This document shows positions 31,381 to 41,011 of a stretch of 64,000 nt of DNA, in pieces; position 1 is the first letter of the stretch, and each line of letters starts with the position of its first letter. A program made the position numbers and the translations under genes. The DNA is taken from the NCBI GenBank assembly GCA_021292165.1, contig CM037877.1:162041580-162105579 (forward strand), read 5' to 3'. The notes beneath the pieces were generated by a model. It searched no databases. It was given only the letters and a program-made list of their open reading frames with translations, and was not told where the DNA came from. The DNA is from Shinisaurus crocodilurus (lineage: Eukaryota; Chordata; Lepidosauria; Squamata; Shinisauridae).

Positions 31381-31420
<40 letters not shown>
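31381..31420. repeat. (TG)n microsatellite
   Basis: About 19 TG units. Confidence 0.95.
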
Positions 31421-31422
<2 letters not shown>

Positions 31423-32339
31423 CTTGGCTCACTGCATGTCCAGAGTCTACAGGATACCCCCACACACAGACACACACTACTAAGGCCACATGGTGAGACA
31501 TTTCTTAAAGCAATTCCACATGGGAACTGTCAAAGCAATGATCATGAGATGAGGGGTTACTTCACCACCACCACCAATAGGCCAAATAAGACACAAAAAG
31601 AAGTACAGTTTCCAAGTAAAGTTTTCACAATGAAAAGAGGGGGAAATATCTTAATAATCTAACCAACTAGGAATCAGAACAAATTATTGAGACTGTTACA
31701 GTGTGAAATTTGAAGATTGCAAATATCTATCTTAATGTTATTACTTAGTTGCATTAAAAATGTATGGTGTATATTATGTGACTCATTATTCATGAATCAG
31801 GTTCCATACCTTTTGTCTGCCGGAGTAACTGAAGGAAAGGGTAATAGGAGACGCCACTGCGCACACCTTTGTTTCTCTCGCTGAATTTTTAATAACACCT
31901 CCAGCTAGCCAGTTGGTGAAGCTCTGTGCCCACCTAAGAGTGGAAAGGCAGAGCTATCTCAGAAAGACTAACCCTTTCAGGAGCTAATTTGAGCTTGTGT
32001 TCATTCATGCCGGGTGCTGATTACATTACCTATCAAGTGTGCTGAGCTATCATGATTCAGGACTCCAAAGAACAAGGTGGATTTCACCTGATTGATTTAA
32101 AATACACGGGGAGGGGAGAGGAACAGATGAGCTGAGAAAAGAAGCCACAACAAAGAAGCCACCCCTCGCTTCCTGATGTTATCTTTTGCTCTAGCAGAAC
32201 ATTCATGATTTTTATATTTTGTAAGTGTCCAAAATGTATTCATCATTTCTCCCCTGCCCCTACACTTCCTCCAAGGGAGAAGCTCAGATAGGACTCTCTT
32301 ATCATTGGGCAGAGTGAGGTGACTGACTCAAGGGGAAGA

Positions 32340-32592
32340 TATTGGGGGGCAGCAGAAACAGCCCCATGGCTGCTCCCCTCTGTTGGAGGACAGAGCGGTG
32401 TGTGCCACACAGCCTGTCCTGCAATCCCTAATTATGGGCCTGCTGCCCTCAGGTGTGATGGAGGATACTTTCCCATCATCATACTGAAGCCAGATTCTAT
32501 TAGCAGCCCAGTCAGCTTCTGTATGTGGAATGTTGGAGGGGGTGCCATCTTGTCCTTCACCTCAGGCTGCAAAATGTCTTGGGCCAGCCCTG
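32340..32592. repeat. hAT-like element, CAGGGCCGG family (copy 1)
   Basis: Shares 'ctctgttggaggacagagc', 'ctgctgccctc', 'cagcttctg', 'ttgtccttcacctcagg' and 'gcaaaatgtcttggg' with 52220-52546. The right end …gggccagccctg fits a hAT-type CAGGGCTGG terminus; the left end is eroded. Confidence 0.55.
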
Positions 32593-32624
32593 AACTAGGG
32601 GGTTGTAAATCCGGTTCTCTGCAC

Positions 32625-32880
32625 ACTCCTCATTTTACCCTCAGAACATCCCTGTGAGGTAGGTTAGGTTAGTCCAGCCAGCATTCCCTAGTTTGGTGCC
32701 CTCCAGATGCGGTGGACTACATCATCGGCACCAGGTTGGGGGAGGCTGGGTTAGGCTGAGAGATTAGGTTAGGTTGACTGACCCAGGGTCACCCAGTGAG
32801 TTTCATAGTTAAGTGAGGATTTGAGCCCAGGTCTCCATAATCCCTGCCCAGCATTCTGACTTCCACACCACAAGATTCAT
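32625..32880 (-). repeat. MIR-like SINE interrupted by a hAT-like palindrome
   Basis: Reverse-oriented SINE blocks 'ccctgtgaggtaggttagg' and 'cccagggtcacccagtgagt' are separated by about 85 bp (32667-32752). The insert carries the 'ggtgccctccagatg' and 'caccaggttggg' arms of the hAT palindrome family. The SINE is therefore older than the insertion. Confidence 0.65.
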
Positions 32881-32943
32881 GATCAGCATCCTGTAGACAA
32901 ATTAATTATTGGGGAAAATATGCTAAAATGCCTCTCCAACTCT

Positions 32944-33051
32944 AAGGGTGCAATCATATGCACGTTTAGACAGAAAAAAAGTTGCTGGCTGGAGAATGCT
33001 GGGAATTGTAGGACCTTTTTTCCTGTCTAAACATGCATAGGCTTGTGCCCA
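32944..33051. repeat. PIF/Harbinger-like fold-back (family A), shortened
   Basis: gggtgcaatcatatgcacg left end, 'acatgcataggcttgtgccc' right end. The first 'actcccagca' arm is deleted, the second kept. Confidence 0.6.
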
Positions 33052-33314
33052 AAGTGCATCCAAGTATTTAGCTTTGCAACATATAACCTGGTGAAAGATA
33101 TGCTTTCATGGGTTTTAAGGTATTAACTGGGAACCCTGAATGGATATGTTATATACATAGAGGTGGCGGCACAAAACTTGGGCGTTGTGGAACAAAACAG
33201 TACAAAACTAGCACGAAACCTTAGCATAAGTTTTGAGGAGATATGGCAATGTTGGTTATGGGGTGTTCAATACCATTCCCATAATGACTGGGTTCACATA
33301 ACACAACAGCCCAC

Positions 33315-33660
33315 TATGGGAAGCCAGCCATGGTGGGTTGTCGTATTGTCTGAATCTGGTGTGTTCTCTGCAGGGTGGCTTAATTTTCACAAACAAGCCA
33401 CCCTGAGAACCCACGGCTTGTTGTAGGGTTGTTTATACCCATGGTGGATTGTTCTATTGTCCTGAGCTCAGGAGAGCGATTTTATCATGGATCGGCTACA
33501 GAGCTGCTTGGCAAGAGCAGCAAAAAAGCCCATGCTGCTCTTCAAGATCTCGTCAGTGCCGCCTCCAGCCTCTCTCACCAGTGACTGCCCCTCCACCATT
33601 GCCCAAATGGAACTTTGGAAGGACCATCACTCATTTGCCACCTCTTTTTTTTTTTTTTTA
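33315..33660 (+). repeat. dispersed repeat unit R1, copy 2
   Basis: Collinear with 21931-22395: 'gcagggtggctt', 'acaagccaccctgagaaccc', 'ttggcaagagcagc', 'tcagtgccgcctccagcc', 'catttgccacctc'. Ends at a T-run. Confidence 0.55.
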
Positions 33661-33689
33661 ATGGTGCTTTAGGAATACACAAATGTGTT

Positions 33690-33853
33690 CGTAAGTCGTC
33701 CCCCCCCCCTTCTTTCGCAAGAGCGCACTTTAACCTGTCTGATTTGTGTAGTCTTTCCTGGTCAATTTCTTTGTATGTTTCAGCTGTCAAAGTGAGCAGC
33801 CAAGTGGAGTAGGTAACAGACGAAACTGACAAGGTGAGGCTGCATGTAGCCTA
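33690..33853 (+). repeat. left arm of a long inverted repeat
   Basis: Diverged but clear inverse of 35147-35312: 'caagagcgcact', 'tgtgtagtctttcctggtca', 'agctgtcaaagtgagcagcc', 'aagtggagtaggtaacag', 'ggtgaggctgcatgtagcc' in order. The hAT element 34275-35109 lies between the arms. Confidence 0.6.
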
Positions 33854-34274
33854 AGTTGTACACAGTTGCAAAGGGTCAGGGGAGAAATAATAGTAAAGGA
33901 AAGGAGGGACCCAGTAGGGCAATTCAGAAGCACCAAAAATAGGTGGGAAGGCAAACGGAGTAAGTGCACCAAAAGGGGGGGGGATATCTCAGTGTTCTCC
34001 ACCTTTTCAACACTTCCCTGAGCCTCCAGCTAGTCCAGAAAGGGGAGATATTAACTCTCCCCAACTTTTTGCAGCTCCTTTTTGGAGCAGTTACTTCTGT
34101 GGTTACTGCACTTCAGCAGATGTGCGCAAATCTTCTTAACAGTTAAAAAACAAACACACCCTGAGAATGTGGCTGCATGGGATAGAATGAATGGGGCCCA
34201 TTGTGGGGGTTGGGTGTAAATACTGCTGGTGCCCCATTTGCTACATCCCATTCAGCCAGCCTAAGGGTCTAAGG

Positions 34275-35109
34275 CAGTGATGGCGAACCTTTTTGAGGCT
34301 GGGTGCTCAAACTGCAACACAAAACCAACTTATTTATTTCAAAGTGCCAACACTGCAATTAAACCTGAATTAAACCTGTTTTTAAACACAGCAATTAAAC
34401 CCGTGTGTGTGAGAGAGAGAGAGAGGGGGGGGGCTGCCTTTCCTCGCCGCTGCCCTCCTCCAGGGACCCGGTCAGCCTCCTGGCCCGCCGCAGAGCCTCC
34501 TGAGGTGGGACTTGGACCAGCAGCCCTCCGGCCTCTTTGCTGCCGGCATGCCCGGGCTGCCCTCCGCAGCGCTGGGCCGAAGAAGAGCCCTGCGGCACCC
34601 GCAAGCTCGCTTCCCGAGGGGATGCATCAGCGGCGCCAGCTGCAGGGAGGCGGCCCGCGCACCCTGCAAAGAGCGGGCGGTTTGGAGCGGGCGCTTCCAT
34701 TGGCCCTGTCTGCTGCATCATGGCCTGAGCCTGCGCGCAGGGCGTGACACCGCCTGATGCTGCTGGCGGGGAGCGTTGGCACCGCCCAGTGACGCCGCAG
34801 CGAAAGGCGCTCCCAGCTGGCCTCTGTGCCAAGGCGGTTGCCGGGGCGACAGTGGCTTTCCAGGCCTGCCCACCCCGCCCCGCCCCGTGAGGACCTTCTC
34901 GGCCCTTCCCCGGCAGAGGCGGCGGCCTGCGGGATGCCGGGCAATGCGCGGTGGGCAGGAGCGGCCGCTCCGCCCGCCTCCGTCCTTCGGTGGCTTCGCC
35001 CCCTGTGCCCCCAAAGCCACTCGAGGGCTGGCGACCTATGGCTCGCGTGCCCACAGGGCGGTCCCTGCATGCCAGCTGTGGCACACGTGCCATAGGTTCG
35101 TCATCACTG
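34275..35109. mobile_element. GC-rich non-autonomous hAT-like element with perfect 8-bp target duplication
   Basis: 835 bp. Terminal inverted repeats CAGTGATGGCGAACCT / AGGTTCGTCATCACTG (15 of 16 pair). Target duplication GTCTAAGG at 34267-34274 and 35110-35117, identical on both sides. The first 130 bp are AT-rich and the remaining 700 bp strongly GC/CpG-rich. The right end has 'tggcacacgtgcca' and 'gctcgcgtgccc' subterminal motifs. No transposase is recognisable. A 232-codon - strand frame (34395-35093) spans the GC block, but long frames are expected in such composition. Confidence 0.85.
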
Positions 35110-35146
35110 GTCTAAGGGTTTTTGTTTTTGTTTTAACTGTCAGGAA

Positions 35147-35312
35147 TAGCCTATATGCAGCCTCACCGTGTTCGTTTCCTTGTATGTTGCCTACTCCACT
35201 TCTGCTTCTGTTGACAGCTGCAATATACAAGGACATTGACTGGGCAAGACTACACATATTGGACAGGCAAAAATGTGCTCTTGCACACTTGTGAAAGAAC
35301 GGGGGGGGGAAT
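35147..35312 (-). repeat. right arm of the long inverted repeat
   Basis: Inverse partner of 33690-33853. Contains 'tgcagcctcaccgtg', 'tgcctactccacttctgc', 'ttgacagctgcaatatac' and 'tgggcaagactacacatatt', and ends in a G-run that pairs with the C-run of the left arm. Confidence 0.6.
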
Positions 35313-35348
35313 AATAATAAAAAATTATGAACACATGTAGGGATGTAC

Positions 35349-35414
35349 CCGAGTAGCCCAGCAGACAGGAGCAAGGCCCGAACTGGGCCTGCTCGTGTCC
35401 GCTGGGCTACTCGG
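35349..35414. repeat. 66-bp near-perfect hairpin
   Basis: CCGAGTAGCCCAGC at the left pairs fully with GCTGGGCTACTCGG at the right. The inner parts (gacaggagcaaggccc / gggcctgctcgtgtc) pair with few mismatches around a gaact loop. It lies immediately beyond the stop of the LINE frame at 35415, so it may be part of that element's 3' region or a separate small fold-back. Confidence 0.7.
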
Positions 35415-35954
35415 TCACCCGCGCGGGCTCATTTGACGTGCTTTCCGCTTAGCACATTTCTCCCTTTCACCTTGCACTCGGGCTTCTTCAAAGTCCATAG
35501 AACCTTTGTGAAAGGCCAACCTCCAGTTAGATCGTTCATGGGCCAGAGCTTCCCAGTTTTCGATGTTTATATTGCATTTTTTTAGATTAGCCCTAAGAAC
35601 ATCTTTTAACCTCTTATATTGACCACCGATATTCCACTTTCCATCCTTGAGTTGGGAATAAAGTAACTGCTTTGGGAGATGGCAGTCAGGCATTCGAACA
35701 ACATGACCGGTCCACTGAAGTTGGCGTTGAAGGATCATTTTTTCAATGCTAGTAGTCTTTGCTTCTTCCAGTACACTGACATTTGTTCGCCTATCTTCCC
35801 AAGTAATTCGCAGGATTTTCCGGAGGCAACGTTGATGAAATCTTTCAAGGAGGTGGAAGTGACGTTTATAGATAGTCCATGTTTCGCAGGCATACAATAA
35901 AGTTGGCAATACAATGGCTTCATAAACCAGTGTTTTGGTCTTCTTACAATGCCG
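35415..35954 (-). mobile_element. LINE (non-LTR retrotransposon) reverse-transcriptase C-terminal fragment
   Basis: A 179-codon open frame on the - strand, beginning right after a TGA at 35955-35957 and ending with TGA at 35415-35417. It carries the hallmarks of the region after the RT fingers and palm: VLPTLLYACETWT, then RFHQRCLRKIL, the 'QLQWTGHVVRMPD' (RWxGHxxRM-like) block, LPKQLLY, and a basic C-terminus. The catalytic RT and endonuclease domains are absent: a typical 5'-truncated insertion. The residues look unlike BovB from memory; the clade is not assigned. The frame is intact, so the insertion may be fairly young. Confidence 0.85.
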
Positions 35955-35956
35955 TC

Positions 35957-36036
35957 ATTGTTGAATAAACAAATAAATTCTCTATTCATCCAATGTAATT
36001 TTGCAGGGTTACTTACCTACACCTGACAATTTTCAA
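35957..36036 (+). repeat. left arm of an 80-bp inverted repeat
   Basis: The inverse of 36939-37019 with two substitutions and a one-base gap. It abuts the LINE fragment exactly at its truncation point. Contains 'gcagggttacttacctacac'. Confidence 0.85.
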
Positions 36037-36039
36037 TTT

Positions 36040-36300
36040 TCAACTCAAGGGTTGAGTGTGGGTTGTTGTTGAAACATGGGTTATCGTGTTGTCTGAGCCC
36101 AGCTGTGCTAACAAGCCATGGCTTGTTAACCATGAACAACCTATAAAGAGAACCCATGGTTCATTGTTGGGTTGTGAGCTGTGGGTTGTTCACCATGGGT
36201 TGTTATCTCAGCTGAGTTCAGACAACCCACGTTTCAACAACAACCCACACTCTACCCATACTCAACCCTTGAATGTGGGTTATTGTGTTGTCTGAACCTA
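36040..36300. repeat. fold-back, 'gggttgttgttgaa' family
   Basis: 'aagggttgagtgtgggttgt' near 36048 is inverted near 36240 as 'acaacccacactctacccat'; a central 'aaccatg…catggttc' region. Same family as 44240-44490. Confidence 0.65.
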
Positions 36301-36419
36301 GTCAAGTGTATTTTGGTGCATTTATTCAGGCTCCATAGAGACAGGATTGGGCTTCATGTATATTTAAAAAGAGGCAGAATTAAATCTGTTTTATTGCCTT
36401 CAATTGTTAAAATCATATA

Positions 36420-36669
36420 CAGTCATGCCTTGGATTGAGAGCATAATTTGTTCCGGAAACGTGCTTGTAATCCAAAACACTCTTATATCAAAACGAAATC
36501 CCCCCCAAAAAATTTGTACAGAGATTTTTAATTTAAGCCGTACTACAGTACTTGTATTGCAAGACATCGCTTGTATATCAAGTCAATTTTTAAAAAATAA
36601 ATATTTAAAAATTTGCTTGTCTTGCAAAACGCTCTCAAACCAAGTTACTTGCAATCCAAGGTATTACTA
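36420..36669. mobile_element. mariner/Tigger-like MITE (copy 1)
   Basis: 250 bp with termini CAGTCATGCCTTGGATT and AATCCAAGGTATTACT(A), flanked by TA dinucleotides (36418-36419, 36670-36671). Over 90% identical by eye to 51575-51819. No open frame. Confidence 0.85.
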
Positions 36670-36938
36670 TAGACTAATAGCCATCTCAGCTCTCCAAACG
36701 CCAGTCCTTATGTAATCAAAACCCCACAATCTACACAGAAGAGGGAATATCAGCAGGCTTGGGGGAACCCCAAGTTTTGCAGAAATTAAAAAAAAACTTT
36801 AGAGGGGAAGGGAATCAGAAAACTGGGGGAGGGAGGAGGAATGGAATGGAATGGAGTATCCTAGAGAAGGGCACTGCAAGTAGGTCCCACTTCTGGAATT
36901 GTAAGCTATTAATAAGTGTGTTGATCAGGGAAGGACAG

Positions 36939-37019
36939 TTGAAAATTGTCAGGTATAGGTAAGTAACCCTGCAAAATTACATTGGATTAATAGAGAATTT
37001 ATTTGTTTATTCCAACAAT
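36939..37019 (-). repeat. right arm of the 80-bp inverted repeat
   Basis: Inverse of 35957-36036. The 902 bp between the arms hold a fold-back (36040-36300) and a mariner-like MITE (36420-36669). Confidence 0.85.
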
Positions 37020-37114
37020 TTATATACCGCTGATCATACCTGAAGTTATCTGTAAGCCTCCAGATGCGACTGCAACTCCTGTAAGCCCTAGCCAGCATGG
37101 CTAGTGGTCAGGAA

Positions 37115-37115
<1 letters not shown>

Positions 37116-37145
<30 letters not shown>

Positions 37146-37154
37146 AAGAAGAAG

Positions 37155-37184
<30 letters not shown>
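37116..37184. repeat. (GAA)n microsatellite
   Basis: About 23 uninterrupted GAA/AAG units. Pure GAA tracts of this length can form triplex DNA. Confidence 0.95.
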
Positions 37185-37186
<2 letters not shown>

Positions 37187-37307
37187 GTTATTTCATTTCT
37201 ATACAGCCCAGTAGCTGAAGCTCTCTGGGCGGTTCACAACAATTCATAAAACACAGTGCACAAATACAATAAAAAATAGCATAAAACAGCATAAAAACAA
37301 TGCAAAA
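37185..37307 (-). repeat. SINE/LINE 3'-end-like repeat
   Basis: 'tatttcatttctatacagcc' and 'gctgaagctctctgggcggt' followed by 'tcataaaacac' and an A-rich 'aaaatagcataaaacagc' tract. A common squamate-looking dispersed repeat; family not assigned. Confidence 0.5.
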
Positions 37308-37957
37308 ATTGTAGTCCAAAACTTCTGGAGGGCACCAGGTTAGGGAAGGCTGCTCTAAGAGGTTATAGTCCCCTTTCATAGAAGCAATGGAGGCAATACC
37401 CAAGCTTCCAAATATTTTGGGCTTATCTGGGAGGAAAATTGTACAGTATCCCAATAAGATGCATCCTAAAATGATATTCCCTCAATTTTTGTGGACAGGT
37501 TATCTCCATGTGGAGATTCTTTATTCTTTCGAGCTGCAAAAATGGCCATTGCCAAAGCCCGGAAGAGCCCTAGATCGCCATAGAAGGGACAGTAGCTTCT
37601 TAAGCATGGGAAACATTTACCGGTAAGTATGCAAAAGAGAGTTGGGAAACTAGCTCAAGAACAGAGACAAAGGTTAAGTTTGAAACATTGGGGTTTTATT
37701 GTGCCACAGTTGTTTACAGAAAGGAAAGCTTTGATTAGGATACTACCACCTGGCAGGCTATTCCTAATAACAGTGATAGCAGGATAGAAGATGGCATCAG
37801 GGAGTGCTGGTTTCTCTGAATTTGGGAAGTTGGGAGAGTGCTAGGCATATGGCAAGATGCTACTTGGAGGCCCAAGCATAACGGGGTAACTCAAGTTGCA
37901 ATGGCAAGGGTTGGTCTGCCCATGAGGTATAACAGATGGACTTAAAATGATAGGATC

Positions 37958-38014
37958 GCTGACGGGAATTGAAGCCCAAAACATCTGGAGGGCACCAGAT
38001 TGAGGAAGGCTGGC
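37958..38014. repeat. half of a palindromic hAT-like MITE
   Basis: Only the right arm remains: 'gggaattgaagcccaaaaca' then 'tctggagggcaccagattga' and 'ggaaggctg'. Confidence 0.5.
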
Positions 38015-38919
38015 AGAAGAGTGCCAGTGAGTCATGCCCTTTGATTGCAATAAAGCAGGGAGTGAACATGCTACCCTCAGAATCATCCATTTGCTCCTAG
38101 CTGCCATAATGAGTCTCTCACCCATGCGGCCTTTCCTAGAATAAAATACATCTTAGACATCCTGGACATGGTGTGAGAGCGAGGCCAACAAAAGACATGT
38201 GTAAAGGCCATCATGCCCGAGCTCCTCAGCAGAATGACCCAGCCCCTGTAGACAGAGATTCCACAATCCCACCACCTGTCATAATAACAGGCATGTTGCT
38301 AATAAGTTATTGATCCCAGGGTCAAACCAGGAGAGACACCTGGAGACAGGTGATCCATCTCCCAACAGTTGTGGGTTTTGTTTGCTATTGAAATGCACCT
38401 GCTTGGGGCTGAGAATCTGATTGGCGTAGCATCGGGGTGGTGGTGGAAGATGCTGACCCTCAGTTCCCTCAGGTCATTTTTTGGATCAAAATTGGGCCGT
38501 CCCAGCTGCTTTCCTAACCACAGGGAAACAACACAGGGGCCCAGAGTTTCCTTTTTTTAAAAAAGAAAGAAAGAAAGAAAGAAAGAAAAGAAAAGCTATT
38601 GAGAGACTGATCCTGAATCTCTTGGCAACTCTTCTAGTTTGGCCATCAGCATATCTGATGAATCTTTATCGCACCTGCTTGTTATATACATATAAAATAT
38701 ATGAAGAGCAAATATCAAGTTGGAGGAAAAGACGTCTGCATCTATAAAAATGACAGGCACGCCTCCCGTGGGGATGTTTACTGCCCATTGCCTAACAAAG
38801 ATTAACTTGGTGTTGGTCATAAAACCTTTCAGAAAAAGTAGGAAGGGAGCCTTTTGGATGAGTAACTGCTCTAATATTCTGATTTTCTTCAGCTCAGTGT
38901 AGAAGAGAAAAAGGAGGAG

Positions 38920-39052
38920 GGTTGGATCCAGATTTACTCATCCTTAGAGTAGACCCATTGAAATCAATGGGGCTTAAGCAAGTCATGACTCGCTTAAGTC
39001 CCATTGATTTCAATGGGTCTGCTCTACGTATGAGCAGATCTGGGTCCAACCC
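38920..39052. repeat. palindromic MITE, 'gggttggatccagat' family
   Basis: Arms gggttggatccagatttact / inverse 'gatctgggtccaaccc', and an inner pair 'cccattgaaatcaatggggc' / 'cccattgatttcaatgggtc'. About 133 bp, no coding capacity. It shares the 'cccattgaa…ttcaatggg' theme with Harbinger family B. Confidence 0.7.
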
Positions 39053-39382
39053 ACAGAGTACTAAGAAATGAAAAGATTTGTTAGTAAGTTTGAATCTTGC
39101 TTTCAAACATTTTTGCTTCCCAGGTAAATGTTAGTATAAACTATTTTTTGTTATTTCTGAAATCACAAACTCTTCCCTCCTCAACTGTGATGCCCCTATT
39201 GCCTCCCACACTGCAAGTAGGCTTGAAAAAAGCCTACCACTGGAGTGAATGGGAGGATTTTTTTCAAGCCTAACTTCTGTGGGAGGACAAGGATAGGAGG
39301 CGTGGGCGAGTTGGCAAGGTCCCATGGGCTGCCAGTCCTCCATCCATGCTACAGATTTTAGATAGTATAGAACTTGAAAGAA

Positions 39383-39573
39383 GGTGGCCATCGCTCAGTG
39401 CTGGAGCAGCTGCTTTGCATGCAGAAGGCCCCAGGTTCAATCCCTGGTGTCTCCAGGTAGAGCTGGAAAAATTCCTGCCAGAAATGCTGGAGAGCCTCTG
39501 CCAGTCAGTGTTGACAATACTGGACTAGATGGACCAATGGCCTGACTCAGTATAAGGCACCTTCTTAATATTC
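39383..39573 (+). repeat. tRNA-derived SINE
   Basis: A tRNA-like head with A-box-like 'ggccatcgctcagtgctgg' and B box GGTTCAATCC at 39434-39443. The body runs 'gccagtcagtgttgacaata', 'ctagatggaccaatggcctg', 'actcagtataaggcacctt'. Pol III internal promoter elements are recognisable. Too diverged downstream to be a tRNA gene. Confidence 0.8.
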
Positions 39574-40876
39574 CCTTATCTCGATATTTGCCTTGAAATG
39601 AGCACATTCAAAGCAGCTGAACGCATGACAGAAAAACATACCCTATGCTTGTGGAAATCTCCACTGGTGGTTCTCCCACCAGTGGCAGAAAGCATGCAGA
39701 CCCCAAAAGGGACCAGCTGCTCCATTCCCCCGAGAGGGCTCCAATCTGGGCCTCTTGCCTACACTAGCAAGGAGCTGGCATAGGAAAATTCTCTCCCCAT
39801 GGAACCAACAGGAGGCAAAATAAAAACAAACACACTCTGTTGGGTTAAAAGGGGAACCTCCACACACTTTTTGCCCCGGCCAGCATGAGCTGACAGGGCT
39901 GTGGAAGAGGCAGTGAACAATTATGCCTTGCGTAATGTTTGAACCAATCTTTTACCCGAACACAGAGAAAAAGATTGCTTCACACATTATGCAGTGGCAA
40001 GCCCAGGTTTGTTGTGAAGAAGGGTACATCTGGCAAGGACTCATGGCCAATCTTGCTTGGCTCCTGATGTATATCTGTATGATACATGTCTTTTCAAATA
40101 TGCTTGCTGTGTTCACAATTTTACATAATTGGCTGTGCACATAAAATGTTCTACATTTGCACCTAAACAATGCCATGCACGATCCAGTCTCCTGTTTGCA
40201 CACAGGGTGCAGGCTGTGTGGAGTCCTTTGCTCATGCTGGGAGGCCTTGGGGCTCAGGGGCACATGCTTTCCAGTGCTCAGGACCTGTGCATGCCCAGAA
40301 AACAAATTGTGTCCCTGTTTGTTTGTTTGTTGCTTTAAACAGAACTGAGGATGTGCTGGTTCAGCACTTCCTGTCCTTGCAGTGCCAATTCTCATGGAGG
40401 TCCTGCACAACTTACCTAGTATGACTCACCTCACTGCAAGCAAGCCACTGGGCCTGTTTCGACAACCCACCAGTTTTTGCCGTTTCTGGCAGGTGGCAAG
40501 AGCAGAAGGTGTGTTGAGCCCCCTGGCGAGACACCTACACCCCACCAGTATATGCCTGATGGGCTCTGTTTGGCCACTTCTGAATCACCCAAAAAGAAGA
40601 AATGCATCACCAAAAAAAGAGGACCAAAGAAGATAGCAATTTGCATAAAATTTGCATGTGGTAATTTATACGTATAGGCACAAATTTAGAAATTATTATA
40701 ATTCAAGCAGAAATACAGTACCTCTCAGCGTAGCGTGGAAGAAGGCTGGGACCAGGTGAGTGGTGTGCCTGCCTGTTCAGTCTGCTGCCCAGGTGCTAAC
40801 AGCTGATGGGCAACAGTCCCTGTGGTTCTGTCTCTTCAAACCCAAACTGGATGGAACAGTCTGGGTTCAAATAGAG

Positions 40877-41011
40877 CAGTGTTCTCCGCCCTTGGGTCCC
40901 CAGATGTCTTTGGCCTACAACTCCCAGCATGCCCCAGCCAGCTTCGCTGGCTGGGGCATGCTGGGAGTTGTAGGCCAAACACATCTGGGGACCCAAGGCT
41001 GGAGAACACTG
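40877..41011. mobile_element. near-perfect palindromic hAT MITE with 8-bp target duplication
   Basis: 135 bp. CAGTGTTCTCCGCCCTTGGG at the left, its inverse at the right. Target duplication AAATAGAG at 40869-40876 and 41012-41019. The centre 'gccagcttcgctggc' closes the hairpin. Nearly every base of the arms pairs, suggesting recent activity. Confidence 0.92.

Larger units (their letters stand above)
37049..37357. repeat. hAT palindrome split by a GAA tract and another repeat
   Basis: The left half 'cctccagatgcgactgcaac … gccagcatggctagtggtca' (37055-37112) and right half 'gtagtccaaaacttctggag … aggttagggaaggctg' (37311-37353) belong together. Between them lie (GAA)n and a 'ctgaagctctctgggcggtt' repeat (37185-37307). 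Confidence 0.65.

Noticed and set aside
37116..37184. CRISPR-like or coding repeat
   Set aside because: A pure trinucleotide tract without spacers; a eukaryotic microsatellite.
39383..39573. tRNA gene
   Set aside because: A- and B-box-like sequences are present but the rest does not form a cloverleaf, and the unit recurs as a dispersed SINE.
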